11,957 nucleotides of DNA from Colivivens sp963594655 (GTDB taxonomy: Bacteria > Bacteroidota > Bacteroidia > Bacteroidales > Bacteroidaceae). A model generated the notes under the pieces. The model was not told the origin of the DNA. It saw nothing but the letters and a program-made list of their open reading frames with translations, and made no database searches. Position 1 is the stretch's first letter, and every line of letters starts with the position of its first letter. Shown piece after piece: positions 1 through 5,807 of this stretch. The stretch is taken from positions 1 through 11,957 of the forward strand of contig CAVBFD010000054.1 in the NCBI GenBank assembly GCA_963594655.1, read 5' to 3'. The position numbers were made by a program, and so were the translations under genes.

Positions 1-2
1 GG

Positions 3-15
3 CAACATAAACGAC
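3..15. repeat. Left copy of a 13-base direct repeat flanking hicAB
   Basis: CAACATAAACGAC occurs here and again at 865-877 in the same orientation. The two copies bracket the whole hicAB operon with its promoter. A small inverted repeat (CAACAT at 3-8, ATGTTG at 17-22) overlaps this copy and could belong to a hairpin after hicB. A 13-base match in 12 kb is near chance expectation, so only its position makes it suggestive. Confidence 0.4.
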
Positions 16-26
16 AATGTTGTCAC

Positions 27-443
27 TTAGCACGTTACGTGTTGCAGCTCGCTCCCTATCTTGTGCAAACCGTTCACGATACGGCGGCGTTGTTCAGGAC
101 GTGGCTTTTTTATGCCGTTGGCGTAATGGGACAACAAGCCTTGGTTGATGCCGGACGCGCGGCTTATAGCCGCCAACGACACGTAAGGACCGTAGGCGTG
201 GAGCAAAGCGGAAACGTCCTCGTAGTTATACACAAACTCGTAATCGCCCGACTTCAGCCACTCGGGTACGTTCTCGCCGTCCTCAACCATACCGCTGACG
301 TGGAACTCCAAAGTCTCCTTTGCCACCCGTTGCAGCTCGTCAAACGTGCGTGCCGTAAACACTGCCGCACCCGGCACATTGTCACCGAATGATCCGCCAA
401 AGTTCTTGTCGCACCATGCGACGTTTACCGTAATTTTTTCCAT
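27..443 (-). CDS. hicB: HicB-type antitoxin with C-terminal HTH
   Basis: This is the probable antitoxin of a type II HicAB module. In that family HicB binds and blocks the HicA ribonuclease and represses its own operon. The 138-residue protein has an N-terminal HicB-like region of beta strands and a helix (about 3-60). The C-terminal part (about 85-130) is a helix-turn-helix of the XRE/Cro kind: AAISRASGINQGLLSHYANG at 91-110 fits helix-turn-recognition helix, followed by the basic segment IKKPRPEQRRR. Its ATG lies 70 bases after the hicA stop on the same strand, giving the usual toxin-first order. No separate promoter was seen in the gap, so co-transcription from the promoter at 730-760 is likely. 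Family membership rests on sequence pattern and on its partner. Confidence 0.85.
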   Translation of the reverse strand: MEKITVNVAWCDKNFGGSFGDNVPGAAVFTARTFDELQRVAKETLEFHVSGMVEDGENVPEWLKSGDYEFVYNYEDVSALLHAYGPYVSLAAISRASGINQGLLSHYANGIKKPRPEQRRRIVNGLHKIGSELQHVTC

Positions 444-513
444 AATGATGTCTTGTCTAATGATTTTTTATCCGCTTATAGTATGAAAGTCTGCCTTACA
501 TGGGCGGTGGCGT

Positions 514-708
514 TCATTTCCACCCTGCCTGATGCCAAATGCTGTTTAACAGGAACTGGTCTAAAACCTCGCTTTCCTTACCTCTTACCGTCACCGTGCC
601 GGGCTTACCCGGATGCTTGTATTGTCGGTGGTCGCCTCTGCATCGTACCATGCGCCATCCGTCCTGCTCCAGCAATTTTAAAACTTCCTTTACTTTGTAT
701 TTCTTCAT
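514..708 (-). CDS. hicA: HicA-type mRNA interferase toxin
   Basis: HicA toxins are small double-stranded-RNA-binding-fold ribonucleases that cleave mRNA and are neutralised by HicB. This 64-residue protein matches the family in size and pattern. It begins MKKYKVKEVLKLLEQDGW, as HicA proteins do, then has the catalytic-histidine motif GDHRQYKHP (His27), the strand GTVTV (38-42) and the C-terminal helix ending IWHQAGW. Many relatives read GSH where this one reads GDH; His is retained, so the toxin looks intact. The gene is first in the operon, with a strong Bacteroidota-type promoter and a leader of only about 15 bases. The module is probably accessory DNA, being unrelated to its housekeeping neighbours and bracketed by a short direct repeat. 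Confidence 0.9.
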   Translation of the reverse strand: MKKYKVKEVLKLLEQDGWRMVRCRGDHRQYKHPGKPGTVTVRGKESEVLDQFLLNSIWHQAGWK

Positions 709-729
709 GCCCTTTATTTTTCAGCACTG

Positions 730-760
730 CAAAGGTACGAAAAATAATACTCACACCAAA
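730..760 (-). promoter_or_regulatory. Promoter of hicAB
   Basis: Read on the minus strand, TTTG (757-760) is followed after exactly 19 bases by TACCTTTG (730-737). This is a perfect match to the Bacteroidota -33/-7 consensus TTTG-N19-TAnnTTTG. Transcription should start near 724, some 15 bases before the hicA ATG. HicB, if autoregulatory like its family, would be expected to bind around here; no obvious operator palindrome was recognised. Confidence 0.85.
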
Positions 761-864
761 CATTTACTACACTTTTTTTTACAGTAACATGGATGTACTG
801 TTTATCGCCCTCAACTCCTGCGGTGACGCTTTCTTCACCATCATCGCTGACAGACACGGGAAGT

Positions 865-877
865 CAACATAAACGAC
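865..877. repeat. Right copy of the 13-base direct repeat flanking hicAB
   Basis: Second copy of CAACATAAACGAC, same orientation as 3-15. The 761-923 interval around it holds no gene that can be supported. A possible 27-codon plus-strand ORF (789-872) ends inside this repeat but has no promoter or recognisable similarity. Confidence 0.4.
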
Positions 878-923
878 TTCCACCACTGACAGGGCGGCAA
901 ACAGCACATTTTACCGCAAAACA

Positions 924-954
924 CTTGCGCATTTGTTTTTTTACTCTAACTTTG
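924..954 (+). promoter_or_regulatory. Promoter of rsmI and the downstream lipoprotein
   Basis: The -7 element TAACTTTG (947-954) fits TAnnTTTG exactly. CTTG at 924-927 sits 19 bases upstream, one mismatch from the -33 TTTG. The expected start is near 960, giving a leader of about 23 bases to the rsmI ATG at 983. Confidence 0.75.
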
Positions 955-982
955 CACCTGTATATAAGTAGACAATGGAATC

Positions 983-1681
983 ATGGGACGACTGATAGTA
1001 GTACCTACACCTGTAGGGAACATGGAAGACATGACGTTCAGGGCGATAAAGGCCTTGAAAGAGGCCGACTTCATCCTGGCCGAGGACACACGCACCTCGT
1101 CCGTGCTGCTGCATCATTTCGACATAAAGAACGAGTTGCACTCGCACCATAAGTTCAACGAACACCAGACGAGCATGCGTGTGGTGGAACGGCTGCAAGG
1201 CGGAGAGACCGCGGCCCTCATCAGCGACGCCGGCACACCCGGTATCAGCGACCCCGGTTTCCTGCTCGTGCGCGAGTGCGTCCGCAACGGCATCGAAGTG
1301 CAGACCCTGCCCGGAGCCACCGCCTTCGTACCCGCACTGGTCTCCTCCGGTCTGCCCTGCGACAAGTTCGTGTTCGAGGGCTTCCTTCCCCAGAAGAAAG
1401 GACGCCAGAAACGGCTTGCGGAACTGAGCGGCGAGACCCGCACCATAATATTCTACGAGTCGCCCTACCGTGTGGTCAAGACCCTCGAACAGTTCCGTGA
1501 GGTGTTCGGAGCGGACCGACAGGTGTCGTGCTGCCGCGAGATTTCCAAGATCCACGAGGAGAGCGTGCGCGGAACGGTGGAGGAGGTACTCGCCCACTTC
1601 CGGGAAGTGGAGCCGAAAGGCGAGTTCGTCATCGTGCTGGGAGCCGCCTCAACAAAAGAAGATACAAACCCAATCAAATAA
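983..1681 (+). CDS. rsmI: 16S rRNA (cytidine1402-2'-O)-methyltransferase RsmI
   Basis: RsmI transfers a methyl group from S-adenosylmethionine to the 2'-hydroxyl of C1402 in the decoding centre of 16S rRNA, in the cytoplasm. The 232-residue protein is a tetrapyrrole-methylase-fold enzyme with the family's motifs in order: VVPTPVGN (6-13), AEDTR (33-37), SDAGTPGISDPG (81-92), LPGATA (109-114), GFLPQKKGRQ (133-142), FYESPYR (157-163), REISKIHEE (185-193) and GEFVIVL (213-219). Family members are often 230-290 residues, so this is a short form without an extra C-terminal domain. The start at 983 places VVPTPVGN right at the N-terminus and sits about 23 bases from the predicted transcription start. 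The stop is 7 bases before the next gene, so the two are probably one operon. Confidence 0.95.
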   Translation: MGRLIVVPTPVGNMEDMTFRAIKALKEADFILAEDTRTSSVLLHHFDIKNELHSHHKFNEHQTSMRVVERLQGGETAALISDAGTPGISDPGFLLVRECVRNGIEVQTLPGATAFVPALVSSGLPCDKFVFEGFLPQKKGRQKRLAELSGETRTIIFYESPYRVVKTLEQFREVFGADRQVSCCREISKIHEESVRGTVEEVLAHFREVEPKGEFVIVLGAASTKEDTNPIK

Positions 1682-1688
1682 ATTAGCA

Positions 1689-2546
1689 ATGAAGAAAGTT
1701 CTATTATTACTCGCATGTGCCGCCACAATGGCTTCATGCGACCAGTTGTTCAAGGGAAGCAAGGCTTCTGAAGAAGAGACTAAAGCGGATTCACTCCAGA
1801 GTCTCCTGGACCAGAAAGACAGTGAGCTGGACGAGATGATGGCTGCTTTCAACGAGATTCAGGAGGGGTTCGACGCCATCAACGAGGCTGAGGGCAGAAT
1901 CAACCTGTCGGGCGAGGGGACTGAAGGCAATGACGCGAGAGCCAATATCAAGGAGGACATGGAGTTCATCGAACAGACCATGCGCGACAACCGCAGGAAG
2001 ATAGAGGAGCTGCAGGACAGACTCAACAAGAGCAGTGTGAACGCCGACAAGATGCGCGCGGCGATAAACAAGCTGACCGAACAACTTGAGGAGAAGACAA
2101 GGGACGTGGAGGCTCTCCGCGCACAGTTGGCCGAGCGCGACTCGAAGATTGAGGAACTGGGAACGAACGTGGAGAAACTGACCAGCGAGAACTCCAGGGT
2201 GAAGGCCGAGAGTGAGGCGAACGCGGAGATAGCGCGCAACCAGGACACACAGCTCAACACGGCCTGGTATGTCTTCGGCACAAGCAAGGAACTGAAGGAG
2301 CACAAGATTCTGGTGGACGGCGATGTCCTCAAGAGCAAGGAACTGGACACCAATTACCTCACCAAGATTGACATCCGCAAGACCAATGTCATTCCGCTCA
2401 ACTCCAAGTCAGCGAAGATTCTCACCACCCACCCCCAAGGGTCTTACTCCCTGTTGAAGGACTCCAAAGGCGAGTACACCCTCCGCATCACCAACGCCAG
2501 TGAGTTCTGGAGCGTGTCCAAGTACCTGGTGATAAAAGTGAAGTAA
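1689..2546 (+). CDS. Coiled-coil lipoprotein, Cbp1-like adhesin family
   Basis: This is a predicted envelope lipoprotein of 285 residues. The signal MKKVLLLLACAATMASC ends in a lipobox with Cys17 as the acylated residue. A long charged heptad-rich helix (about 88-185, with runs such as KLTEQLEEKTRDVEALRAQL) follows, then a compact C-terminal domain (about 190-285) beginning LNTAWYVFGTSKELKEHK and ending EFWSVSKYLVIKVK. That C-terminal pattern recalls the Bacteroidales family containing the B. fragilis collagen-binding lipoprotein Cbp1; the match is from memory, not a search. DSL at 34-36 fits the Bacteroides O-glycosylation motif D(S/T)(A/I/L/V/M/T). An ATG further upstream in this frame (1470) lies inside rsmI and lacks a signal, so 1689 is chosen. 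The gene follows rsmI by 7 bases and its own promoter was not found. Confidence 0.8.
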   Translation: MKKVLLLLACAATMASCDQLFKGSKASEEETKADSLQSLLDQKDSELDEMMAAFNEIQEGFDAINEAEGRINLSGEGTEGNDARANIKEDMEFIEQTMRDNRRKIEELQDRLNKSSVNADKMRAAINKLTEQLEEKTRDVEALRAQLAERDSKIEELGTNVEKLTSENSRVKAESEANAEIARNQDTQLNTAWYVFGTSKELKEHKILVDGDVLKSKELDTNYLTKIDIRKTNVIPLNSKSAKILTTHPQGSYSLLKDSKGEYTLRITNASEFWSVSKYLVIKVK

Positions 2547-2631
2547 GGCTACAGACAGCAGGCACCGCAAGACTTTAGTAATGTTCTAAGAATAACTTGC
2601 GCAACTTTTATTTGCGAATTGCGCCAAAGAC

Positions 2632-2848
2632 GGGCTGAAAGCCCATAAAGCTCCTAGCCCAGGGCAAGCGAAGCGGCACCCTGGGTATGTATGTAAGGTG
2701 TAATGTCGCTCTGTAAGAGCAAAAGCATAATTCATTCAGAAATGTGTATTAAAGCTTTTGCTCTTACAGAGCGCACGTCCATTTGTGTCCGTTACCCAGG
2801 GTGTCGCTTCGCTTGCCCTGGGCTAGGTGCTTATTGGGCTTTCAGCCC
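2632..2848. repeat. Long palindromic repeat element (REP/BIME-like), complete copy
   Basis: The element is a 217-base near-palindrome between the convergent lipoprotein gene and rsmD. Each arm contains three hairpins. The outer hairpin is GGGCTGAAAGCCC (2632-2644 and, reversed, 2836-2848). The middle one is CCCAGGG/CCCTGGG (2658-2664 with 2679-2685, mirrored in the right arm). The inner one is GCTCT-GTA-AGAGC. Between arms, 2654-2675 pairs perfectly with 2805-2826 (22 bases) and 2707-2726 with 2754-2773 (20 bases), around a 27-base loop (2727-2753). A 21-base stretch in each arm (2686-2706 and 2774-2794) does not pair, which makes the element asymmetric. A second copy starts at 11833. No ORF is supported inside. 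It could act as a bidirectional transcript end; the class assignment is inference. Confidence 0.85.
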
Positions 2849-3399
2849 GAGGTTTCACACGTGAAAAAGGAGAAATTGACCGACCCGTAGTTGCGTCGCT
2901 CAATGAAGTGCGGATGGGCGGAGAAGTCGTTTGTCTTGCCGTGTTCGAGGATGAACAGACCGCCTCCGGTCAGCAGCGGCCGATCCTGCCCGAAGATGTA
3001 TTCCGGGATGTCGGCAAGGTTGTCCAACTGGTACGGAGGGTCAGCGAAAATAAGGTCGTACGCCCCACCCTGTCCTTTGAGGAAACGGAACACGTCAGCG
3101 TGGAGAACCTGCCAGTTCCTGTCGCCCAACTCTCCGTTCACCTTCTTGAGGAACTGGAAGTGCCTGAAGTCCTTCTCCACCGACACCACTCTTCCGCAGC
3201 CCCTCGACAGGAGTTCCAGCGAGATGCTGCCAGTGCCAGAGAAGAGGTCGAGAGCCGACGGACCGGAAGAGAAGTCCACATACACGTTCTGAAGGATGTT
3301 GAACAGTCCCTCCTTGGCGAAGTCGGTGGTCGGACGCGCGCTGAACGTGTGCGGCACGTCGAACCGCTTGCCTTTGTATTTTCCTGAAATAACACGCAT
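2842..3399 (-). CDS. rsmD: 16S rRNA (guanine966-N2)-methyltransferase RsmD
   Basis: RsmD methylates N2 of G966 of 16S rRNA in the assembling 30S subunit, using S-adenosylmethionine. The 185-residue protein has the Rossmann-type SAM site ALDLFSGTGSISLE (49-62) and the catalytic FADPPY (118-123). It starts MRVISGKYKG like other RsmD proteins, and the conserved ARPTTDFAKEGLFNIL follows at 21-36. A start 30 bases upstream (3429) would fall inside the terminator hairpin at 3419-3444 and is rejected. The end is odd: after the family-like YGSVNFSFF (171-179), six extra residues TCETSG run to a TGA (2842-2844) inside the outer hairpin of the palindromic element. The native stop was probably lost to that insertion. 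No promoter matching the -7 consensus was seen. Confidence 0.93.
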   Translation of the reverse strand: MRVISGKYKGKRFDVPHTFSARPTTDFAKEGLFNILQNVYVDFSSGPSALDLFSGTGSISLELLSRGCGRVVSVEKDFRHFQFLKKVNGELGDRNWQVLHADVFRFLKGQGGAYDLIFADPPYQLDNLADIPEYIFGQDRPLLTGGGLFILEHGKTNDFSAHPHFIERRNYGSVNFSFFTCETSG

Positions 3400-3418
3400 G
3401 TCGTTCTGTGTAAAAACA

Positions 3419-3444
3419 AAAGCCCTCACGAGGATGAGGGCTTT
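3419..3444 (-). terminator. Intrinsic terminator after the 3478-4164 gene
   Basis: AAAGCCCTCA (3419-3428) and TGAGGGCTTT (3435-3444) form a perfect 10-base-pair stem with a 6-base loop. On the minus strand the stem is followed by TTTTGTTTTTA, so it fits termination of the gene ending at 3478, about 35 bases upstream. It lies just ahead of the rsmD start. Confidence 0.85.
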
Positions 3445-3477
3445 CCATATGTTTATTGTCCGTTTATAAACTGTCCA

Positions 3478-4164
3478 TTATTCCCAGTTACCAGCCATCT
3501 TGTTCTGCGGGTCTTTCAAGTCACCGATGCGGAGTCCGTACCAGTCGCCCTCAGTGTCGTCGGTATTGTCCTCGAACAGGTCAGCGCGGTTACGTCCCCT
3601 CTTCTTGAGGTCCTGCTTCAACTGGCGCACCTTCTTCGCGTTCAGTCCGTCGAGATAGTCGTCCAGACTCGCGCGCACCTCGCACACCTTGTCGAACTCG
3701 TTCGACTTCAGGTTGTAGGCCTCGGTCTTGCGCAACTGGAACACAGCCCCTTCCTTACCTACCGGAACCAACTTGAGCGAGTCGGCGTTGGTGATTCCCA
3801 ACTTCTCGGCGGCAGACTGCCAAACAGTGTCGCTGTGGAACACACCTGCCGCAATCGCGTCCGCCTTGGTAGCATAACCCATTGCCAGGTCGTCAGTCCA
3901 CACGTCCTCGTCAATCTTCACGATGGCGCGTCCGTTCTTCACGAAATCCACCAGCGAGTCTATCGTTCCACAGAACTCGCCTCCGTGGCTCTTCCTGAAT
4001 TCCTCTTCCGCATCACGAATCTGCAGCAGACGTGCGATGACCGCCTTCTCTCTCTCAGACTTCTGTTCGTCGAATGAGATGTCCTCGTAAATACTCATAA
4101 AACATGCACCGACAAGTCCCAATGCACAGACGGCGAGCAATGAATTAATAACTTTTTTCTTCAT
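3478..4164 (-). CDS. Membrane-anchored Bacteroidales protein of unknown function
   Basis: The function is not known. The 228-residue protein has a basic N-terminus and one hydrophobic segment (about 6-24), then a soluble domain facing outward. The segment FDEQKSEREKAVIARLLQIRDAEEEFRKSHGGEFC (about 31-65) is a long amphipathic helix continuing from the membrane anchor, a layout reminiscent of type IV pseudopilins. I recall similar one-helix proteins with FDEQK...REKAVIARL in Bacteroides. VGAC (18-21) could alternatively be a lipobox with Cys21, so anchoring may be by lipid rather than a helix. The C-terminal third is charged (KKVRQLKQDLKKRGRNR, about 177-193) and ends in a short conserved-looking tail. 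It is monocistronic: divergent from the helicase, with a terminator after it. Confidence 0.7.
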   Translation of the reverse strand: MKKKVINSLLAVCALGLVGACFMSIYEDISFDEQKSEREKAVIARLLQIRDAEEEFRKSHGGEFCGTIDSLVDFVKNGRAIVKIDEDVWTDDLAMGYATKADAIAAGVFHSDTVWQSAAEKLGITNADSLKLVPVGKEGAVFQLRKTEAYNLKSNEFDKVCEVRASLDDYLDGLNAKKVRQLKQDLKKRGRNRADLFEDNTDDTEGDWYGLRIGDLKDPQNKMAGNWE

Positions 4165-4204
4165 AACGTATTCTTGTAATTTTATTTTTTGTATATTCGT
4201 GGCA

Positions 4205-4212
4205 CAAAAATA
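4205..4212 (-). promoter_or_regulatory. Possible -7 element for the 3478-4164 gene
   Basis: On the minus strand this reads TATTTTTG, matching TAnnTTTG. The -33 region has only a GTTG about 22 bases upstream. The predicted start near 4198 would give a leader of about 34 bases. An equally clear element for the divergent helicase was not found. Confidence 0.45.
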
Positions 4213-4264
4213 AGGAATAAAATTGATAGTGGTTTCAACCCAAGCGACTTTTTTTTCAATTAGA

Positions 4265-5755
4265 ATGATATTTGACTACTTAGAAGAGCTGATTTTAAAT
4301 AATTTCGGGCATAAACCGACACCCGACCAAGCACGTGCGGTCAGTGAACTGGCCCGGTTCATACTTGCCGGACAGGGCGGTTACGGCCGTCTTGGCGGTG
4401 ACGTGTTCATCCTGCGCGGCTACGCCGGAACAGGGAAGACCTCCCTCGTCTCGGCACTGGTCACCACCATGGAACAACTTGACCGCAAGTGTGTGCTGAT
4501 GGCTCCCACAGGCAGGGCCGCCAAGGTGTTCTCCGTATATTCACGGCATCCCGCCTTCACCATCCACAAGCGCGTCTACCGCCAGAAGTCGATGGACGAC
4601 GACTCCCTCTTCCAGATGGGGTACAACGGACTCAAGAACGCCCTGTTCATCGTGGACGAGGCTTCCATGATTTCCAACGACACCCCGTCCGCCACCTACG
4701 GTTCGGGCAGACTGCTCGACGACCTCGTGCAGTACGTCTACTCCGGCGAGGGCTGCCGCATGATCCTGTTGGGCGACACCGCCCAGTTGCCTCCTGTGGG
4801 CGAGACGCGCAGTCCAGCTCTCAGTCCCAACGCACTGCGCCCGTACGGACTCCACGTCACCTGTGTCACCCTCACAGAGGTGGTGCGCCAAGACAGTATG
4901 TCGGGCATCCTGCGCAACGCTACGGATCTGAGACGGATTATCGACGAGGCGGAGGCAAAAGAGAGGGGCGGCGCCGGACAGTACCCTTTCGCCCTGCCCC
5001 ACATCCGTTTCTCCAGAGACGTGAGGAACGTGCCTGGCAACGAACTGATAGAGGTACTCGCCAACTGCTACCACAACTACGGTACGGACGACACCATCGT
5101 GGTGTGCAGGTCCAACAAGCGCGCCCACGTGTACAACCTCGGTATCCGCAACCAGATACTCGACCGTGAGGAGGAACTGTCCACAGGCGACATGATAATG
5201 GTCGCGAAGAACAACTACTTCTGGTTGAAGGAGAACAGCAAGGGGGAAAGTATCGGGGGGCTGCCCGAAAACCAGCAGAGCGACTTCATTGCCAACGGCG
5301 ACACCGCCCGGGTCCTGAAGGTGAGGAACGAGAGGGAGCTGTACGGTTTCCGCTTCGCCGACTGCGACCTGCTGCTGCCCGACTACGGCGACCTGGAGAT
5401 TCACGCCACGGTACTGCTCGACACCCTCCACACCGAGTCGCCGGCTCTCGGCAGGGAGCAGAGCGAACTGCTGTTCCGGAACGTGCTTGAGGACTATGCG
5501 GACATACCTTATAAGAAAGAGAGGATGAGGAAGATGAGGGAAGACCCCTACTACAACGCCCTTCAGATTAAGTACGCCTATGCGGTCACCTGCCACAAGG
5601 CACAGGGCGGACAATGGTCGCAAGTGTTCATCGACCAAGGGTTTCTCAGCGACGACATGATAGGAATCGACTATTACCGTTGGATCTATACCGCCTTCAC
5701 CCGGGCGACCGACAATGTGTTCCTTGTCAACTGGAAACAGGAAGAGGAGGACTGA
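4265..5755 (+). CDS. RecD/Pif1-like superfamily 1 DNA helicase
   Basis: A 496-residue ATP-dependent helicase of the SF1 RecD-like type. The characterised members move 5'-3' on single-stranded DNA, so a role in recombination or repair is likely. Visible motifs are Walker A GYAGTGKTS (52-60, Lys58), motif Ia MAPTGRAAKV (79-88), Walker B FIVDEAS (128-134), motif III LLGDTAQLPPVGE (168-180), motif IV region VVCRSNKRA (279-287), motif V TCHKAQGGQW (442-451) and motif VI YTAFTRATDNVFLV (475-488). There is no N-terminal extension like that of RecD2 and no nuclease domain, so this is the compact form common in Bacteroidota. The ATG at 4265 is preferred over 4223 because the family begins near MIFDYLEELILNNFG and the upstream codons are low-complexity intergenic sequence. 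It converges on the regulator gene 32 bases away. Confidence 0.9.
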   Translation: MIFDYLEELILNNFGHKPTPDQARAVSELARFILAGQGGYGRLGGDVFILRGYAGTGKTSLVSALVTTMEQLDRKCVLMAPTGRAAKVFSVYSRHPAFTIHKRVYRQKSMDDDSLFQMGYNGLKNALFIVDEASMISNDTPSATYGSGRLLDDLVQYVYSGEGCRMILLGDTAQLPPVGETRSPALSPNALRPYGLHVTCVTLTEVVRQDSMSGILRNATDLRRIIDEAEAKERGGAGQYPFALPHIRFSRDVRNVPGNELIEVLANCYHNYGTDDTIVVCRSNKRAHVYNLGIRNQILDREEELSTGDMIMVAKNNYFWLKENSKGESIGGLPENQQSDFIANGDTARVLKVRNERELYGFRFADCDLLLPDYGDLEIHATVLLDTLHTESPALGREQSELLFRNVLEDYADIPYKKERMRKMREDPYYNALQIKYAYAVTCHKAQGGQWSQVFIDQGFLSDDMIGIDYYRWIYTAFTRATDNVFLVNWKQEEED

Positions 5756-5807
5756 ACGCTTGTCTCCTCAAAAAAAAAAATCATCACCTAAATGCTTATC
5801 TCCTCAA
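5755..5807. repeat. 17-base imperfect direct repeat at a convergent gene junction
   Basis: AAYGCTTRTCTCCTCAA occurs at 5755-5771 and 5791-5807 with two transitions between copies, 36 bases apart. The right copy encodes the C-terminus LEEISI of the regulator; read in the same direction, the left copy would encode LEETSV, so it looks like a duplicated gene tail. Eleven A residues (5770-5780) lie between them. Confidence 0.6.

Noticed and set aside
789..872. 27-codon plus-strand ORF beginning MDVLFIALNSCGDAFF
   Set aside because: Codon use looks somewhat coding, but there is no promoter, no known family, and the opposite strand also reads open there. It may be a gene remnant but cannot be supported.
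1470..1688. 73-codon upstream extension of the Cbp1-like lipoprotein frame
   Set aside because: It overlaps rsmI out of frame, and using it would bury the lipoprotein signal. The ATG at 1689 gives a perfect signal and lipobox.
2827..3387. Plus-strand ORF of 186 codons over rsmD
   Set aside because: It is a shadow of rsmD on the opposite strand and starts inside the palindromic repeat.
3400..3429. Upstream ATG for rsmD at 3429
   Set aside because: It lies inside the terminator hairpin 3419-3444, and RsmD proteins start at MRVISGKYKG.
4223..4264. Upstream ATG for the helicase at 4223
   Set aside because: The added residues come from T-rich intergenic sequence, and the conserved start is MIFDYLEELI at 4265.
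4541..5638. 365-codon minus-strand ORF opposite the helicase
   Set aside because: It is antisense to a gene with all SF1 motifs. It is Val/Leu/His-rich with no domain and is explained by GC-rich codon use.
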